DNA of 64,000 nt from Streptomyces sp. NBC_01235 (GTDB taxonomy: Bacteria; Actinomycetota; Actinomycetes; Streptomycetales; Streptomycetaceae), in assembly GCF_035989285.1 (NCBI RefSeq), contig NZ_CP108513.1, forward strand, positions 2,852,001 through 2,916,000. Direction: 5' to 3'. Position 1 is the stretch's first letter; each line of letters opens with the position of its first letter. The position numbers were made by a program, and so were the translations under genes. The notes below the pieces were generated by a model. The model did not search any database, had not been told where the DNA came from, and was given only the letters and a program-made list of their open reading frames with translations. Positions 32,629 through 43,100 of the stretch are shown piece after piece.

Positions 32629-34224
32629 TCACACGGAGACGCGGGACTCCGCGGCCTCCCTGGGCCCCGGCAGCTCCACCGAAGGGGCCTCGCACTGCAT
32701 GACCCGCGGCAACCGCAACGCCATCAACGCCCCCAGCAGCAACAACCCCGCACTCACCAACAGCGTGACATGCAGTCCGTGCACGAAGGAGTCCCGAGCC
32801 GCCCGACGCAGGGCGCCCCCGGCCGACCCCCCGAGCCGCCCGGCGACCTCGTAGGCCTCGCCCAGCGAATGCCCCGCCGCGGAGGACGCCGGCGCCGGCA
32901 CGCCCGGCACGGACGCGAGTCCAGGCGCGTACGCCGCGTTCATCACACTGCCCAGCAGCGCGATCCCGATCCCCGCCCCCAACTGGTACGACGTCTCCCC
33001 GATCGCCGCCGCCCCGCCCGCCTGCTCCGGCGGAGCCTCGCTCAGCATCGACTCGTACGCCGCGAACAACGTCGTCTCCAGGCCGAAGCCCAGCAGCACG
33101 AACCCGGCCAGCAGCAGCCCCGCGTTGTCCGACCCGCCCATCGCGGTGAGCGTCAGCACCGCGACCGCGGTGAGCACGAACCCCCCGCACACCATCCTTC
33201 GCGGCCCGAACTGCCGAAGCAGCCGCGCCCCGGCCAGCCCCGCCGCCATCGCGGCGAAGGTCAGGGGCAGCAGTCGTAGGCCCGTCTCCAGAGGGGACAG
33301 TCCCAGCACCAGCTGCAGGTACTGCGCCGCGATCAGCTCCAGGCCGACCAGCGCCAGCATCGCCAGCACGATGCACCCCACCGACGTACTGAACGCCGGC
33401 CGCCCGAACATCCGCAGGTCCACCAGAGGATGGACGCGACGCCGCTGACGTCGTACGAACACCACGATCAGCACCGCGCCCACCGCCAGCGGCACCACGG
33501 TGAACGGCCCCAGTTCCCCGCCGCCCAGCCGCTTCACGCCCAGCACGACGGCGAACAGCCCCACCGCCGCCGTCAGCGCGCCGACCACGTCCCACGGGCC
33601 GTCCCCCGCGCCCCGCGACTCGGGCAGCAGCATCCGGCCCACCGGCAGGCTGACCAGCATCAGCGGGATGTTGACGAGGAAGACCGAGCCCCACCAGAAG
33701 TGTTCGAGCAGGAAGCCGCCGAGCAGCGGACCCACCGCCGCGCCCACCGCGGCCACCGCGCTCCAGATGCCTATCGCCAGCGCCCGCTCCCGCCGGTCCG
33801 GGAACACCTGCCGCAGGATCGACAGCGTCGCCGGCATGATCATCGCGCCGCCCACGCCCAGCAGCGCCCGCGCCACGATGAGCACCTGCGCGCTCCCGGC
33901 GAACGCCGCCAGCGCGGAGGCGACGCCGAACAGGGCGTATCCGAGCAGCAGGATCCGTCTGCGGCCGACCTTGTCGCCGAGCGTGCCGAAGAGGATCAGC
34001 AGCGAGGCGCAGACCAGCGGATAGGTGTCGACGATCCAGAGCAGCTCGATCGCGCCGGGCCGCAGGTCCTCGGTGACGGCGGGCACCGCCACGTGCAGCA
34101 CGGTCGCGTCGACGGCGACCAGGAGCAGGCTGACGCACAGCACCACCAGGACGACCCAGCGGTTGGCACCGGCCCCGGCCGCCCGACGGCGCAACCCAGC
34201 GGCGGCCATGGTCGTCCCGGACAT
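32629..34224 (-). CDS. MFS drug:H+ antiporter, DHA2 (14-TM) family
   Basis: This 531-residue membrane protein has about 14 hydrophobic segments. Family motifs: WIVDTYPLVCASLLILFGTLGDKVGRRRILL (motif A between TM2 and TM3), ARALLGVGGAMIMPATLS (motif C-like region) and GPLLGGFLLEHFWWGSVFLVNIP. It exports hydrophobic drugs or antibiotics by proton exchange, probably at the cytoplasmic membrane. GGGAGGT 6 nt before the ATG at 34224 sets the start. It is divergent from the glycosyltransferase gene with a 294-bp promoter region and no adjacent regulator. Confidence 0.9.
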   Translation of the reverse strand: MSGTTMAAAGLRRRAAGAGANRWVVLVVLCVSLLLVAVDATVLHVAVPAVTEDLRPGAIELLWIVDTYPLVCASLLILFGTLGDKVGRRRILLLGYALFGVASALAAFAGSAQVLIVARALLGVGGAMIMPATLSILRQVFPDRRERALAIGIWSAVAAVGAAVGPLLGGFLLEHFWWGSVFLVNIPLMLVSLPVGRMLLPESRGAGDGPWDVVGALTAAVGLFAVVLGVKRLGGGELGPFTVVPLAVGAVLIVVFVRRQRRRVHPLVDLRMFGRPAFSTSVGCIVLAMLALVGLELIAAQYLQLVLGLSPLETGLRLLPLTFAAMAAGLAGARLLRQFGPRRMVCGGFVLTAVAVLTLTAMGGSDNAGLLLAGFVLLGFGLETTLFAAYESMLSEAPPEQAGGAAAIGETSYQLGAGIGIALLGSVMNAAYAPGLASVPGVPAPASSAAGHSLGEAYEVAGRLGGSAGGALRRAARDSFVHGLHVTLLVSAGLLLLGALMALRLPRVMQCEAPSVELPGPREAAESRVSV

Positions 34225-34518
34225 GTACGTACCTCCCAGGTGATCCCTCGGTTCGGCGGGCTCACGGAGTGGGGACTCCCCGCGACTCGGCCGGAGAGGA
34301 GCGGTGGTCTCCGGCCCGCGCAAACGAACACGAGTGGAACGCAGCGTACGCGAGTTCGCGCCAGGGCCACGTGGCGGACCTCTCACCGTCCACAGGCAAC
34401 CCGTGTGGCGTACGCCACTTCCCAGGCGGCTTCCGGTGTCACTTCCCGCGCATTTCCGGCGCCGGCCCGCACTCCCCGGCGGTCCCCGTCGCCGAGCACC
34501 CCGTCGATAATCGAGCCC

Positions 34519-35724
34519 GTGACCGATCTTGAGACGCGCGTGACGCCCCCCGGCTCCACGGCCCTGCGCCGGGCGGCCCCCGCCCTCCTGGGGTACGCGG
34601 CCGTACGCGCCCTGGGCCTGCTCGCCCTCTTCCTGTGGAGCGCCGCCCGCGACAAGAACGCGTACACGCTGCTGACCGCCCGCTGGGACGCCCTCTGGTA
34701 CACGAGGGTCGCCGAGCTGGGATACGGGTACGAGGTCCGCCTGCCGAACGGCGACGTCCACTCCAACCTCGCCTTCTTCCCGCTGCTGCCCTGGCTGGAA
34801 AGACTTCTGCACGCGGTGACCCCGCTGTCGTACGCCGACGCCGGTTTCGTCGTGTCCCTGCTCGCCTCGCTCGCCGCGGCCTGGGGGATCTTCGCGGTCG
34901 CCGGTCACGTGTACGGGCACCGGGCCGGGGTGTGCGCGGTGCTGGTGTGGGCCGTCCTGCCCGTCGGGATCGTGCAGTCGATGGCGTACAGCGAGTCGCT
35001 CTTCACCGCGCTGGCCGCCTGGTCGCTGTACGCGGTGCTCACCGGCCGGTGGGTGACCGCGGGGGTACTCGCGTCATTGTCCGGGCTGACCCGCCCGGTG
35101 GGGCTCGCGGTGGTCGCGGCGGTATGGACGGCGGGCGTGACGTCCTTCCTCCGTCACCGGAAGCCCTCCTCCTCGGCGGCCTCGATCGCGCGAACCCGCA
35201 GCACGGCGCCCGAGCCCGGCGCGCATGCCGCCAGGCGCGCCCTCGGCATGTTTCTCGCGCCCCTCGGCGCCGTCGGATACGTCCTGTGGGTCGGCCACCG
35301 CACCGGTAAGGGCCCCCTCGGCTACCTCGACGTCCAGGCGGGCTGGCGCAACGGCTTCGACGGCGGGTACGCCTTCGCCCGCTTCGTCGCCGACAAGTTC
35401 ACGTCGTTCCCGTCGGCCCTCGCCGGCCTCGGACTGATCATCGGCGTCGGCCTGCTGCTGTGGCTGTACGCCGTCTGCGTACGGCAGCGCCAGCCGCTCC
35501 CGCTGCTGGTGTACGCGGGTGCCGTCCTCGCGCTCGCCCTGTGCGCGTCGAGCTACTTCGGCTCCAAGCCGCGCCTGCTGCTGCCCGCCTTCCCCCTGCT
35601 GCTGCCGCTCGCCCTGGCCCTGGCCCGGCTGCGGACGTCCAGGTCGGCACTGGTGGTGGGGTGCGTCGCGGTGGCTTCCGCCGTGTACGGCGCGTGGTGG
35701 CTGAACGGCTCGGGTCCTCCGTAA
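34519..35724 (+). CDS. PIG-V-like membrane mannosyltransferase
   Basis: This 401-residue polytopic protein has ARWDALWYTRVAELGYGYEV after the first TM segment, the GT-C signature with acidic residues seen in bacterial PIG-V homologues, followed by LAFFPLLPWLERLL. Around 8-9 hydrophobic segments follow. GT-C enzymes use polyprenyl-phosphate sugars to glycosylate lipids or proteins on the outer face of the membrane. The GTG at 34519 (MTDLETRV) is chosen as the first start placing the motif after one TM. The ribosome binding site is poor. Acceptor unknown. Confidence 0.8.
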   Translation: MTDLETRVTPPGSTALRRAAPALLGYAAVRALGLLALFLWSAARDKNAYTLLTARWDALWYTRVAELGYGYEVRLPNGDVHSNLAFFPLLPWLERLLHAVTPLSYADAGFVVSLLASLAAAWGIFAVAGHVYGHRAGVCAVLVWAVLPVGIVQSMAYSESLFTALAAWSLYAVLTGRWVTAGVLASLSGLTRPVGLAVVAAVWTAGVTSFLRHRKPSSSAASIARTRSTAPEPGAHAARRALGMFLAPLGAVGYVLWVGHRTGKGPLGYLDVQAGWRNGFDGGYAFARFVADKFTSFPSALAGLGLIIGVGLLLWLYAVCVRQRQPLPLLVYAGAVLALALCASSYFGSKPRLLLPAFPLLLPLALALARLRTSRSALVVGCVAVASAVYGAWWLNGSGPP

Positions 35725-35930
35725 GAGATGTCCTGCTTTTCGGTGAACCTTTTCATAAGTTCCCTAAAACTATCCCCTGGAATGATCAAAGGAATTGCAG
35801 GGAACGGCCCTCGATGATTAGTGATTCCAGAGGAATTAACACCCCCCTGAGAGCAATCCCACATCACATCGTCATCACAAACCGACGGAATCAGCCGGGT
35901 CTCGAGCTCACTCGCTGTAACGTCGTTTAG

Positions 35931-36977
35931 GTGCGTACCGAACAAAACCTCACCCGTCTGGACCGGGTGTTCGCGAGGCTCGACCGTGAGCCGGAACGAC
36001 CGGCCCACATCGATGTGCCGAAGATGAGCAGGCACCGGGTCGCCCTGCTCGTCGCGACTCTGGCCTTCTACCTGGCGATCGTGTGGCTCGTGGTGATCAC
36101 CTCGTGGCTGGTCCGCCTCGACTGGCAGGTCATGTTCTTCCGGCCGTACCAGCAGTGGCCGGAGATCCACGCGTTCCTCGACTACTACGTCGTCCTGGGC
36201 CAGCGCGGTCCGACCGCCGTGATGGTCGCCGCCTGGCTCGGCTGGAGATCCTGGCGGCAGCACACCCTGCGCCCGATGCTCACCCTGGGCGCCTCGCTGC
36301 TGCTGCTGAACATCACCGTCGGCGCCGCGAAGCTCGGCATGGGCCGGCTCGGACCGCACTACGCGACCACCATCGGCTCGAACGAGATGGGCCTGGGCGG
36401 CGATATATTTCCCAGCGGCCACACCGCCAACGCCGTCGTGACCTGGGGAATTCTGGCGTATCTGGCCTCCACGCCGAGGGCGCGCCGCTGGCTGTCCGCC
36501 GTGTCCGCGGTGGTCTCGCTCGGCGTCGGCCTCACCACCGTCTACCTCGGTACGCACTGGCTGAGCGACGTGGTGCTCGGCTGGGCCGCGGGTCTGCTGG
36601 TGCTGCTCGCGCTGCCCTGGTGCGAGCCGCTGATCGCCCGCGCCGAGGTCTCGATCTTCGCCCTGCGCGACCGCCGGCGTGCGCGTCGCGCCGGGACGGT
36701 CCCCGCTCCGGCTCCGGTTCCGGCGGCGCCCGTCGCCGTACCCGTGGCGCTCAAGCCGCGCGTCACGGCGCAGGACGAGGCGCCCGCGGCCCACGAGCCG
36801 GTCGCTCCGGCCCGTTCGCCGCGTGCCCCGGTCTACCTGGCCCCCGGCCCGCACACGACCCGCTCGGAGCGCACCCCGGTCACCCCGGTCGGCAGCCGCC
36901 GCCCACCGCACTCCGACCGCCTCCCGCGCGGCACGACGGCCTCGACGGCGGCCGCCCGCCCCCTGACGGGCGGCTGA
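35931..36977 (+). CDS. PAP2-superfamily phosphatase, membrane
   Basis: This 348-residue protein has about six TM segments. PAP2 motifs are KLGMGRLGPHY (motif 1), PSGHTANAV (motif 2, His) and GTHWLSDVVLGWAAG (motif 3, catalytic His). Such enzymes dephosphorylate phosphatidic acid or undecaprenyl pyrophosphate outside the membrane. A disordered Pro/Ala/Arg tail of about 110 residues follows. The GTG start has no ribosome binding site; TAACGT lies about 10 bp upstream, so the mRNA may be leaderless. Confidence 0.88.
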   Translation: MRTEQNLTRLDRVFARLDREPERPAHIDVPKMSRHRVALLVATLAFYLAIVWLVVITSWLVRLDWQVMFFRPYQQWPEIHAFLDYYVVLGQRGPTAVMVAAWLGWRSWRQHTLRPMLTLGASLLLLNITVGAAKLGMGRLGPHYATTIGSNEMGLGGDIFPSGHTANAVVTWGILAYLASTPRARRWLSAVSAVVSLGVGLTTVYLGTHWLSDVVLGWAAGLLVLLALPWCEPLIARAEVSIFALRDRRRARRAGTVPAPAPVPAAPVAVPVALKPRVTAQDEAPAAHEPVAPARSPRAPVYLAPGPHTTRSERTPVTPVGSRRPPHSDRLPRGTTASTAAARPLTGG

Positions 36978-37037
36978 CCTCCGCGAACACGCCCCACCAC
37001 GGCGGGCCCCGGTACGCACCGCCCGGTCCCGCGCACG

Positions 37038-37072
37038 AAGGCCCCGGTTCCCGAAGCAGGAACCGGGGCCTT
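37038..37072. terminator. bidirectional terminator, PAP2 / I78 inhibitor
   Basis: AAGGCCCCGGTTCC-CGAAGCA-GGAACCGGGGCCTT is a perfect 14-bp stem with a 7-nt loop between convergent genes. Confidence 0.9.
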
Positions 37073-37083
37073 CGCCGTACCTC

Positions 37084-37127
37084 TCAGCCCTTCGTACCCT
37101 TCAGCCCTTCGTACCTCTCAGCCCTTC
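37084..37127. repeat. 17-bp period direct repeat over the I78 stop codon
   Basis: TCAGCCCTTCGTACC occurs at 37084 and 37101, and its first 10 bases again at 37118, where TCA is the stop codon of the leftward I78 gene. The extra copies look like duplication of the gene's 3' end. Confidence 0.8.
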
Positions 37128-37333
37128 CAGGCGCGGGCCACGTGACCTTCGCGCACCTCGAAGTTCAGCCGCCCGAAGCGGTACTCCATGGTGACGATCG
37201 TGCCGGGCGCCAGCGAGCGCACCGTCGACCACCCCCGTTCGCGCGCGAGCCGCTCGGCCCGTGCGGCCTCCAGGCCGACGTACCCGTCCGGATTGTCCTG
37301 GGGCTCCGCTGGCGGAGTGGGATTCGGTGCCAT
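37118..37333 (-). CDS. peptidase inhibitor I78-family protein
   Basis: This 71-residue protein contains RAERLARERGWSTVRSLAPGTIVTMEYRFGRLNFEV and ends REGHVARAWKG, the I78 inhibitor fold (serine-protease inhibitor family; potato inhibitor I relatives). No signal peptide is seen, so it would act in the cytoplasm. A possible physiological role is protection against stray serine protease activity, but this is inference. Confidence 0.8.
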   Translation of the reverse strand: MAPNPTPPAEPQDNPDGYVGLEAARAERLARERGWSTVRSLAPGTIVTMEYRFGRLNFEVREGHVARAWKG

Positions 37334-37720
37334 ACCGCCACGCTAGGCCGCGAGCCGCGTCCCGGGAACCCCGAACCGATGCCGTGGATCACTCCGGTCA
37401 CACTTCTGTCACAGGATCACGACACGTGTTTCGACCGCCATGACATCAGTCGCCGCACAGCGGATCGTCACAGGTACGAGCGGTTTCGTACGCCTTACGC
37501 GTGTATTCGAACGCAATTCCCGCGCGTCGTCCGGCCATCCCGAATATCGCCGTGGAAAGCGCACGGAGAACCGCACCCGGACCCCGTCGCATTCCCATTC
37601 CGCGCGGATCACGGGAGCTGACTGCTCATAGGAAATACACGACTCCCCCCCACACCCTCCGTACGCCCCGTACGTCCCTGTACGCCCCCGGTCGGCGAGC
37701 GCGGCGGGACCCCGGGTGTC
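37334..37720. other. intergenic, no gene recognised
   Basis: 387 bp upstream of the I78 gene and downstream of the binding-protein gene. It is less GC-rich than its neighbours in parts. No family motif or good ribosome binding site in any frame. Confidence 0.5.
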
Positions 37721-38998
37721 TCACGGCGTGTAGGCCAGTTGCGGTACGTCGAAGCAGGTGGTGGTCATCTCCCCCTGGGTGACCCACCCCTTGCCGTCCT
37801 GCCAGCGGGCGACCGACAGACAGGTCCGCCTCGTCCCGGGCGGCTCGGCGAGCCGTTCGAACCGCACGGGGAGCAGCAGCCCGTCGGCGTCGTACCCCTG
37901 GCTGCGGTTCATGAAGGCGTCGACGCACGCGCGCGTGACGCCGTTCTCCGCGCACGACCTCGCCGCCTGTGTGAACCATCTCGCGGCCGCCCACCCCTCC
38001 AGTTGCCACTGGGAGTGCGTCTTCAGGCCCTTGGTGGCGTCCCGGAACTCCCGTACGGCCGGCTGCGAGGTGTCCTCGTGGTTGCGGCTCGCTCCGGTGG
38101 CCCACAGGACATTGCGGCAGTTCGGGGAGTCCCTGTAGTCCTCGGGGACGGTGGAGGTCCAGTTCTGTACGTTCGTCACCTTGGCGGTGACCTTGGCGGT
38201 GACCTGGTCCATCGCCTCGCACAGCCGGGCGTTGCCGTGCGTGTCGAGGGCGTCGAAGACGAGGTCGGCGCCCTGCTCCTTCAGGTCGGCCGCGGCGGCG
38301 CGGAAGTTGGGCAGCGCGAAGTCGACCTGCTCGCTCACCACCTTGTACCCCTCGGCCGAAAGGCCCCGCTCCACGAGCCGGGCGTAGGCGGCGGACGCGG
38401 ACTGGTTGTACGAGACGACGGCGGCCGTACGGGCGCCGTGCTCGCGCTTGAAGTAGCGGTAGACCTCGGTGCCGCCGTACAGCTTCCCGTCCCACCCCGG
38501 GGTGCCGTCGCGAGGCGCCAGGCTGCCGTAGATGCCGTACAGGTGCGGCCAGGTGTCGTAGGCCGCGCCGATGGGCTGGCCGCCGATGTCGGGCACGCGC
38601 GCGTGGGAGACACGGGAGGCGCCCGCGTAGTCCAGGGCGGTGGTCGCGACCAGGGCGACGACCTTGTCCTCGTCGAGCAGCCGGTGTACGCACGTGTTGT
38701 TGCCGACGCCGCTCCCGCCGTCGTCGCACAGCCGCACCTCCACGCGGCGGCCGTCGATGCCCCCGCGCGCGTTGAGGCGGTCGAAGTACGCCTGGGCGCC
38801 GTCGCGGGGGCCGGTGAAGGCGCTGCCGCCGACCGGGCTGGTGGCGCTGGTGATGATGCCGACGCGGACGGCCGCCTGTGCGGGCGTCGGGGAGCGCTCG
38901 AAGTCGCTCTGCGGCAGCCGGCTGCCGCAGGCCGCGCTCAGCAGGAGCAGCAGCGCGGCGCCGGCGGTCTCAGCAGCCCGGAACCGACGACGAGCCAT
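37721..38998 (-). CDS. ABC transporter substrate-binding lipoprotein (branched-chain amino acid/amide type)
   Basis: This 425-residue lipoprotein has a lipobox LLLLLSAAC with Cys24. The type-I periplasmic binding fold reads VRVGIITSATSPVGGSAFTGPRDGAQAYFDRLNARGGIDGRRVEV, close to LivJ-like proteins (HAAT family). The likely partner is the Liv-type transporter at 40106-44163 on the other strand. It overlaps the upstream MTB12-like gene by 29 bp. Ligand unknown. Confidence 0.87.
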   Translation of the reverse strand: MARRRFRAAETAGAALLLLLSAACGSRLPQSDFERSPTPAQAAVRVGIITSATSPVGGSAFTGPRDGAQAYFDRLNARGGIDGRRVEVRLCDDGGSGVGNNTCVHRLLDEDKVVALVATTALDYAGASRVSHARVPDIGGQPIGAAYDTWPHLYGIYGSLAPRDGTPGWDGKLYGGTEVYRYFKREHGARTAAVVSYNQSASAAYARLVERGLSAEGYKVVSEQVDFALPNFRAAAADLKEQGADLVFDALDTHGNARLCEAMDQVTAKVTAKVTNVQNWTSTVPEDYRDSPNCRNVLWATGASRNHEDTSQPAVREFRDATKGLKTHSQWQLEGWAAARWFTQAARSCAENGVTRACVDAFMNRSQGYDADGLLLPVRFERLAEPPGTRRTCLSVARWQDGKGWVTQGEMTTTCFDVPQLAYTP

Positions 38999-39503
38999 CG
39001 CCGCTCAGCCGGACCAGCGCGCAGAGCGCGGTGACGGACACCTTCCAGGTGCCGTTCTGGAGGACGGCCTTGCCGGAGGCGTTCGGCAGGGCGGTCGCAC
39101 CGTTGAGGGTGAGGGTGTACGTCACGGTCGCCTCGGTCGGTGAGGTGAACTCGACCTTCCCGACCTTCGCCGCGACCTGTCCCCCTCGCTGGTCGCCGCT
39201 GTAGGCATGCAGCATCGGGCCCATCTGCTCGCCGTTCTCCAGGACGGCCTGCTTGTCCTTGGTGGAGGTGGCCGGGTCGAAGAACTTCTGCCAGTTCTGC
39301 CGGATCTGCTGCTCGGCCGCCGCCCGGTCGGCGGGCGCGGAGGCCGGCGCGCTCGTCGTCGCCGCCGGGGGCGTACTGGAACTGCCCCCACCGCCGTCGT
39401 CGCCGCAGGCCGCGAGGACCGGACCGAAGAGGAGGACGAGGGCGGTCGCCAGTGCCGCGCCCCACCGTGCGTTCCCCCGCCTGAGGTCACTCCCGAGAAC
39501 CAT
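38970..39503 (-). CDS. MTB12-like lipoprotein
   Basis: From the ATG at 39503 (GGTGAG upstream) it is 177 residues with lipobox VLAAC, Cys33, then a Gly/Ser-rich linker. The domain resembles the mycobacterial CFP-2/Mtb12 antigen family: IRQNWQKFFDPATSTKDKQAVLENGEQM. The function of that family is unknown; it looks like an extracytoplasmic NTF2-like fold. Its 3' end overlaps the binding-protein gene by 29 bp, so the two are coupled. Confidence 0.78.
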   Translation of the reverse strand: MVLGSDLRRGNARWGAALATALVLLFGPVLAACGDDGGGGSSSTPPAATTSAPASAPADRAAAEQQIRQNWQKFFDPATSTKDKQAVLENGEQMGPMLHAYSGDQRGGQVAAKVGKVEFTSPTEATVTYTLTLNGATALPNASGKAVLQNGTWKVSVTALCALVRLSGDGSSSVPGC

Positions 39504-39638
39504 CTGGCTCACCACCGGGTGTCGGTCCGGGCGTGCGCGCCCGGTCCTTTCAGGGTCAGCTTGCAGAAGGCATAGTGCAAGCCATAGGCCGACATGGACA
39601 GCCGACGTGGACAGACGCATGACATGTGGGAGCCGTAG

Positions 39639-40106
39639 ATGCGGACAGGACGACTGCGGACCGTACACCCCGTCCTGTGGGCCGGCTGGGCCTCACTGGC
39701 CGCGGGGGCGGTGCTGTGCGTGGTCGGCTGGTACGGCGTCTCGGGCGAGCGTTTCGCCGAACGGCAGCTGCCCTACCTCGCCTCCTGCACGATCCCGGGC
39801 GCCGCGCTGATCGTGGCCGGGGCGGTCCTGCTGACGCACGGGCGCGCGTACGCCGCCACCGCGCGCGTGGAGGAGCTGTACGGCCTGCTGGTGGCCGCCG
39901 AACCCGAGGCCGAGGAGTCGGTGACGGCCGCGCCCATCGCCGTCAGCGGCGAGCTGCGGATGGTGCCGGGCGGCACGCTGTGGCACCGCGCGGACTGCCC
40001 GCTGGTCGCCGGGAAGGCGGCGGCGGTCCCGGTGGACGGCAAGCTGCTGGCGAGCGGCGACCTCGATCCGTGCCCCATCTGCGAGCCGGACGCGGCGGAC
40101 TCCTGA
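39639..40106 (+). CDS. small membrane protein with C-terminal Cys/His motif
   Basis: This 155-residue protein has two predicted TM segments (WAGWASLAAGAVLCVVGWY and SCTIPGAALIVAGAVLL) and a cytoplasmic C-terminus ending WHRADCPLV ... DLDPCPICEPD, a HxxxC ... CxxC pattern that could bind zinc. Its stop shares one base with the start of the fused Liv permease (TGATG), so it is coupled to that transporter. Role not known; an accessory or sensory subunit is possible. Confidence 0.72.
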   Translation: MRTGRLRTVHPVLWAGWASLAAGAVLCVVGWYGVSGERFAERQLPYLASCTIPGAALIVAGAVLLTHGRAYAATARVEELYGLLVAAEPEAEESVTAAPIAVSGELRMVPGGTLWHRADCPLVAGKAAAVPVDGKLLASGDLDPCPICEPDAADS

Positions 40107-43100
40107 TGTCCTCCCTCCCCTACGACCTCACGCTCGCCGGCCTCTCGGTCGGCAGCGCCGCGGCACTGACCGGGATCGGCCTGATCGTCACCTACCGGGC
40201 GACCGGCGTGCTCAACTTCGCGCACGGGGCGATCGCGATGGTGAGCGCGTACGTACTGCGGCAGTGCGTGGTGGGGTGGGGCTGGCCGTTGTGGCCGGCA
40301 GCGGTGGTCACGCTGCTGGTGTTCGCGCCGGGCGTCGGGGTGCTGCTGGAACGGTTCGTCTTCCGTCCCCTGGCGGTCCTCGGCGACGACCCGGCCCAGA
40401 CCCTCGTCGCGTCCATCGGGGTGTTCGTGCTGCTGGTCGGCGGGGCGGCGCTGGTGTGGGGGCAGGGGGCGCGGGACGACGTTCCGGAGCTGGTGTCGGC
40501 GGATCCGTGGGGGCAGCTGACCGTGGTGCTGGTCCTGGCGGTCGGCGTCGGTGCGGTGATCCGCCGGACGCGCTTCGGGCGGGAGCTGCGGGCCGTGGTC
40601 GACGACCGGGAGCTGGCCGTGCTCGGCGGGATCGACGCGGACCGGGTGGCCGCGGCGGGCTGGGCGTTCGGGGCGTTCACGGCCGGTCTGACGGGCGTGC
40701 TGCTGGCGCCGTACGTGCGTCTGGACCCGTACGGGCTGCCGCTGCTGGTGATGGAGGTCGTGGCGGTCGCGGTGGCGGCGCGGATGCGCAGCCTGCCGAT
40801 CGCGGTGGTGGTCGCCCTGGGCATCGGGATCGCGCAGAGCCAGCTGACCCGGCTGCACCCGGCGGGCTGGGGCGCGCCGCTGCTACAGGCGGTCGGCGCG
40901 AACCTGTTCGTGGTCGCCCTCCTGATCGCCGCGCTGGTCCTGCCCGGCGTCGGCGCCCGCGACGCGTTGCCGCGCCCGGCCACCGTCCGGGTAGCGGCTC
41001 CGCCGGGCGCCTGGATCGTGGCCGGGGTGCTGTTCCTGCTGCCGCTCGGCCTGGCGGGCCCGGACCTGCACACGGCGGTCCAGGTGCCCGCGCTGGGCGT
41101 GGTCCTGCTGTCCCTGGTGGTGGTCACCGGCCGCGGCGGGCAGATCTCCCTCGGGCAGGCGGCGTACGCGGGACTGGGTGCCCTGTTCACGGCGCTGCTC
41201 GCGGCCGGACGCTTCCCGGGTCTGCCCCGCCTCCCCGAACTGCCGGCGCTGGCCGTGGCGGTCCTCCTGGTCGCTCCGCTGGGCCTCCTGACCGGTTGGC
41301 CCGCGATCCGCCGCCACGGCCTCGCCCTGGCCCTGGCGACCTTCGCGGTGGGCGTCGGGGTGAGCCGCTTCGTCTTCGCCCAGCCGTATGCCACGTCCGG
41401 CCTCGCCCTCGGCCGCCCCGCGGGCTTCGACGAGGACCGCGCGTACTACGTCCTGGAACTCGCCCTGCTGACGGCCGCGCTGCTGGCGACCCGGGCACTG
41501 CGCCGGGGCCGCACCGGACGGGCCCTGGCGGCGATGCGCGACCACGAACCGGGCGCCTCCGCGGCGGGCGTACGGGTCCCGTCCCTGAAGCTCCTGGCCT
41601 TCGTCTCGGGCGCCGCCCTGGCCGCACTGGGCGGCGCCCTGCTCGGCATGGGCCTCCGGGCCTTCGACGCGGCCGCGTACGACCCTGTACGCGGCCTGCT
41701 GTGGTTCGCGGCCGTGATCGTCCTGGGCGCCGACAGCCCCCTGGGCGCCCTGACCGCGGCGGCCCTCCTGGTGGGCCTGGACGCGGGCGCCCGGGGCGGA
41801 GTGGCGGCGGCACTGGTGGGGCTCCTGGCGGTGCTGACAGGCCGGTTCCCGGGCGGCCCGTACGAGGTGGTGCGGGCGGTGGGTGAGCGGGTGGGCCTGG
41901 GAGCCGGCGCGGGGGTGCGGCGGGGCGCGGTGCTGACGCCGACGGGGGTGCGGGTGCGGGCGAGGCTGAGGCGGGCGGGGGCCGGGGGCCTGCGGCACGG
42001 GGGCGGCACGGGAACCGGCGCGGGTGGCGGGGGTACGGCGGGCGGTCGTGGCGGTGCGCGTACGGAGGGCACACGCGGCGACACGGGGCCGACCACCCCA
42101 CCGGACAGCGAAAGCACAGAAGGCGCACGCAGCCACACCGGCCCGACCACCCCACCGGACAGCGAAAGCACAGAAGGCGCACGCAGCCACACCGGCCCGA
42201 CCACCCCACCGGACAGCGAAAGCACAGAAGGCGCACGCAGCCACACCGGCCCGACCACCCCACCGGACAGCGAAAGCACAAGAGGCGCACGCGGCCACAC
42301 CGGGCCGACCACCCCACCGGACAGCGAAAGCACAGAAGGCGCACGCAGCCACACCGGCCCGACCACCCCACCGGACAGCGAAAGCACAGAAGGCGCACGC
42401 GGCCACACCGGCCCGACCACCCCACCGGGCAGCGAAAGCGCGCGGGGCAGCACAGACCCCAACACCACGCCCCGCGACGACAGCCCGACGATCGCACCCG
42501 GCAGCACCGGCCCCGCCACCGCACCCGGCAGCGCGAGTGCGGCGGGCCCTCCGCGCAGTGCCCGACCGGCCGCCGCACCGGGCCGTTCTGGTGCGGCCTC
42601 CTCGCCGGAGCGTGCGGGCGCGGTCGTCCCGGAACGGGCGGGCCCTGTCCGTGGTCCCGCGGCCGCGGCCGGTGGGCGGAGCAGCGGTCCCGGCACGGCA
42701 CCGGTCGGATCGGCGGCGGACGCCGCGGCGCGGCGGGTGGGCGCCTCGCCCGGACCGACGCACTCCGCAGTCACCGCACACCTTCCGCCGCCCTCCCCAC
42801 CGACCCGCGAGCCCCTCCTCACCGCCCGTCATCTCCGCGCCCGCTACGGCGGTTTCACCGCGCTGGACGGGGTCGGGCTCGACGTCTCGGCCGGGCGGAC
42901 CGTCGCCGTCGTCGGGCCGAACGGCGCCGGGAAGAGCACGCTGTTCCACTGTCTCGCCGGCACCCTGCGTCCCGCGCGCGGGCGGGTGCTGTTCGAGGGG
43001 CGGGACATCACCCGGCTCCCCGCGCACGCCCGCACCCGGCTCGGGATCGCGCGGACCTTCCAGCAGTTGGCCGTCTTCCCGTCAATGACCGTCGCCGAGA

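Noticed and set aside
42080..42451. CRISPR array or transposon-end repeat
   Set aside because: The 54-bp units are contiguous with no spacers and encode an in-frame linker, so this is a coding tandem repeat.
41446..42822. Minus-strand 458-residue frame over the Liv fusion linker
   Set aside because: It consists of shadow translation of the repeats (VLSLSGGVVGPVW units) with no start signal.
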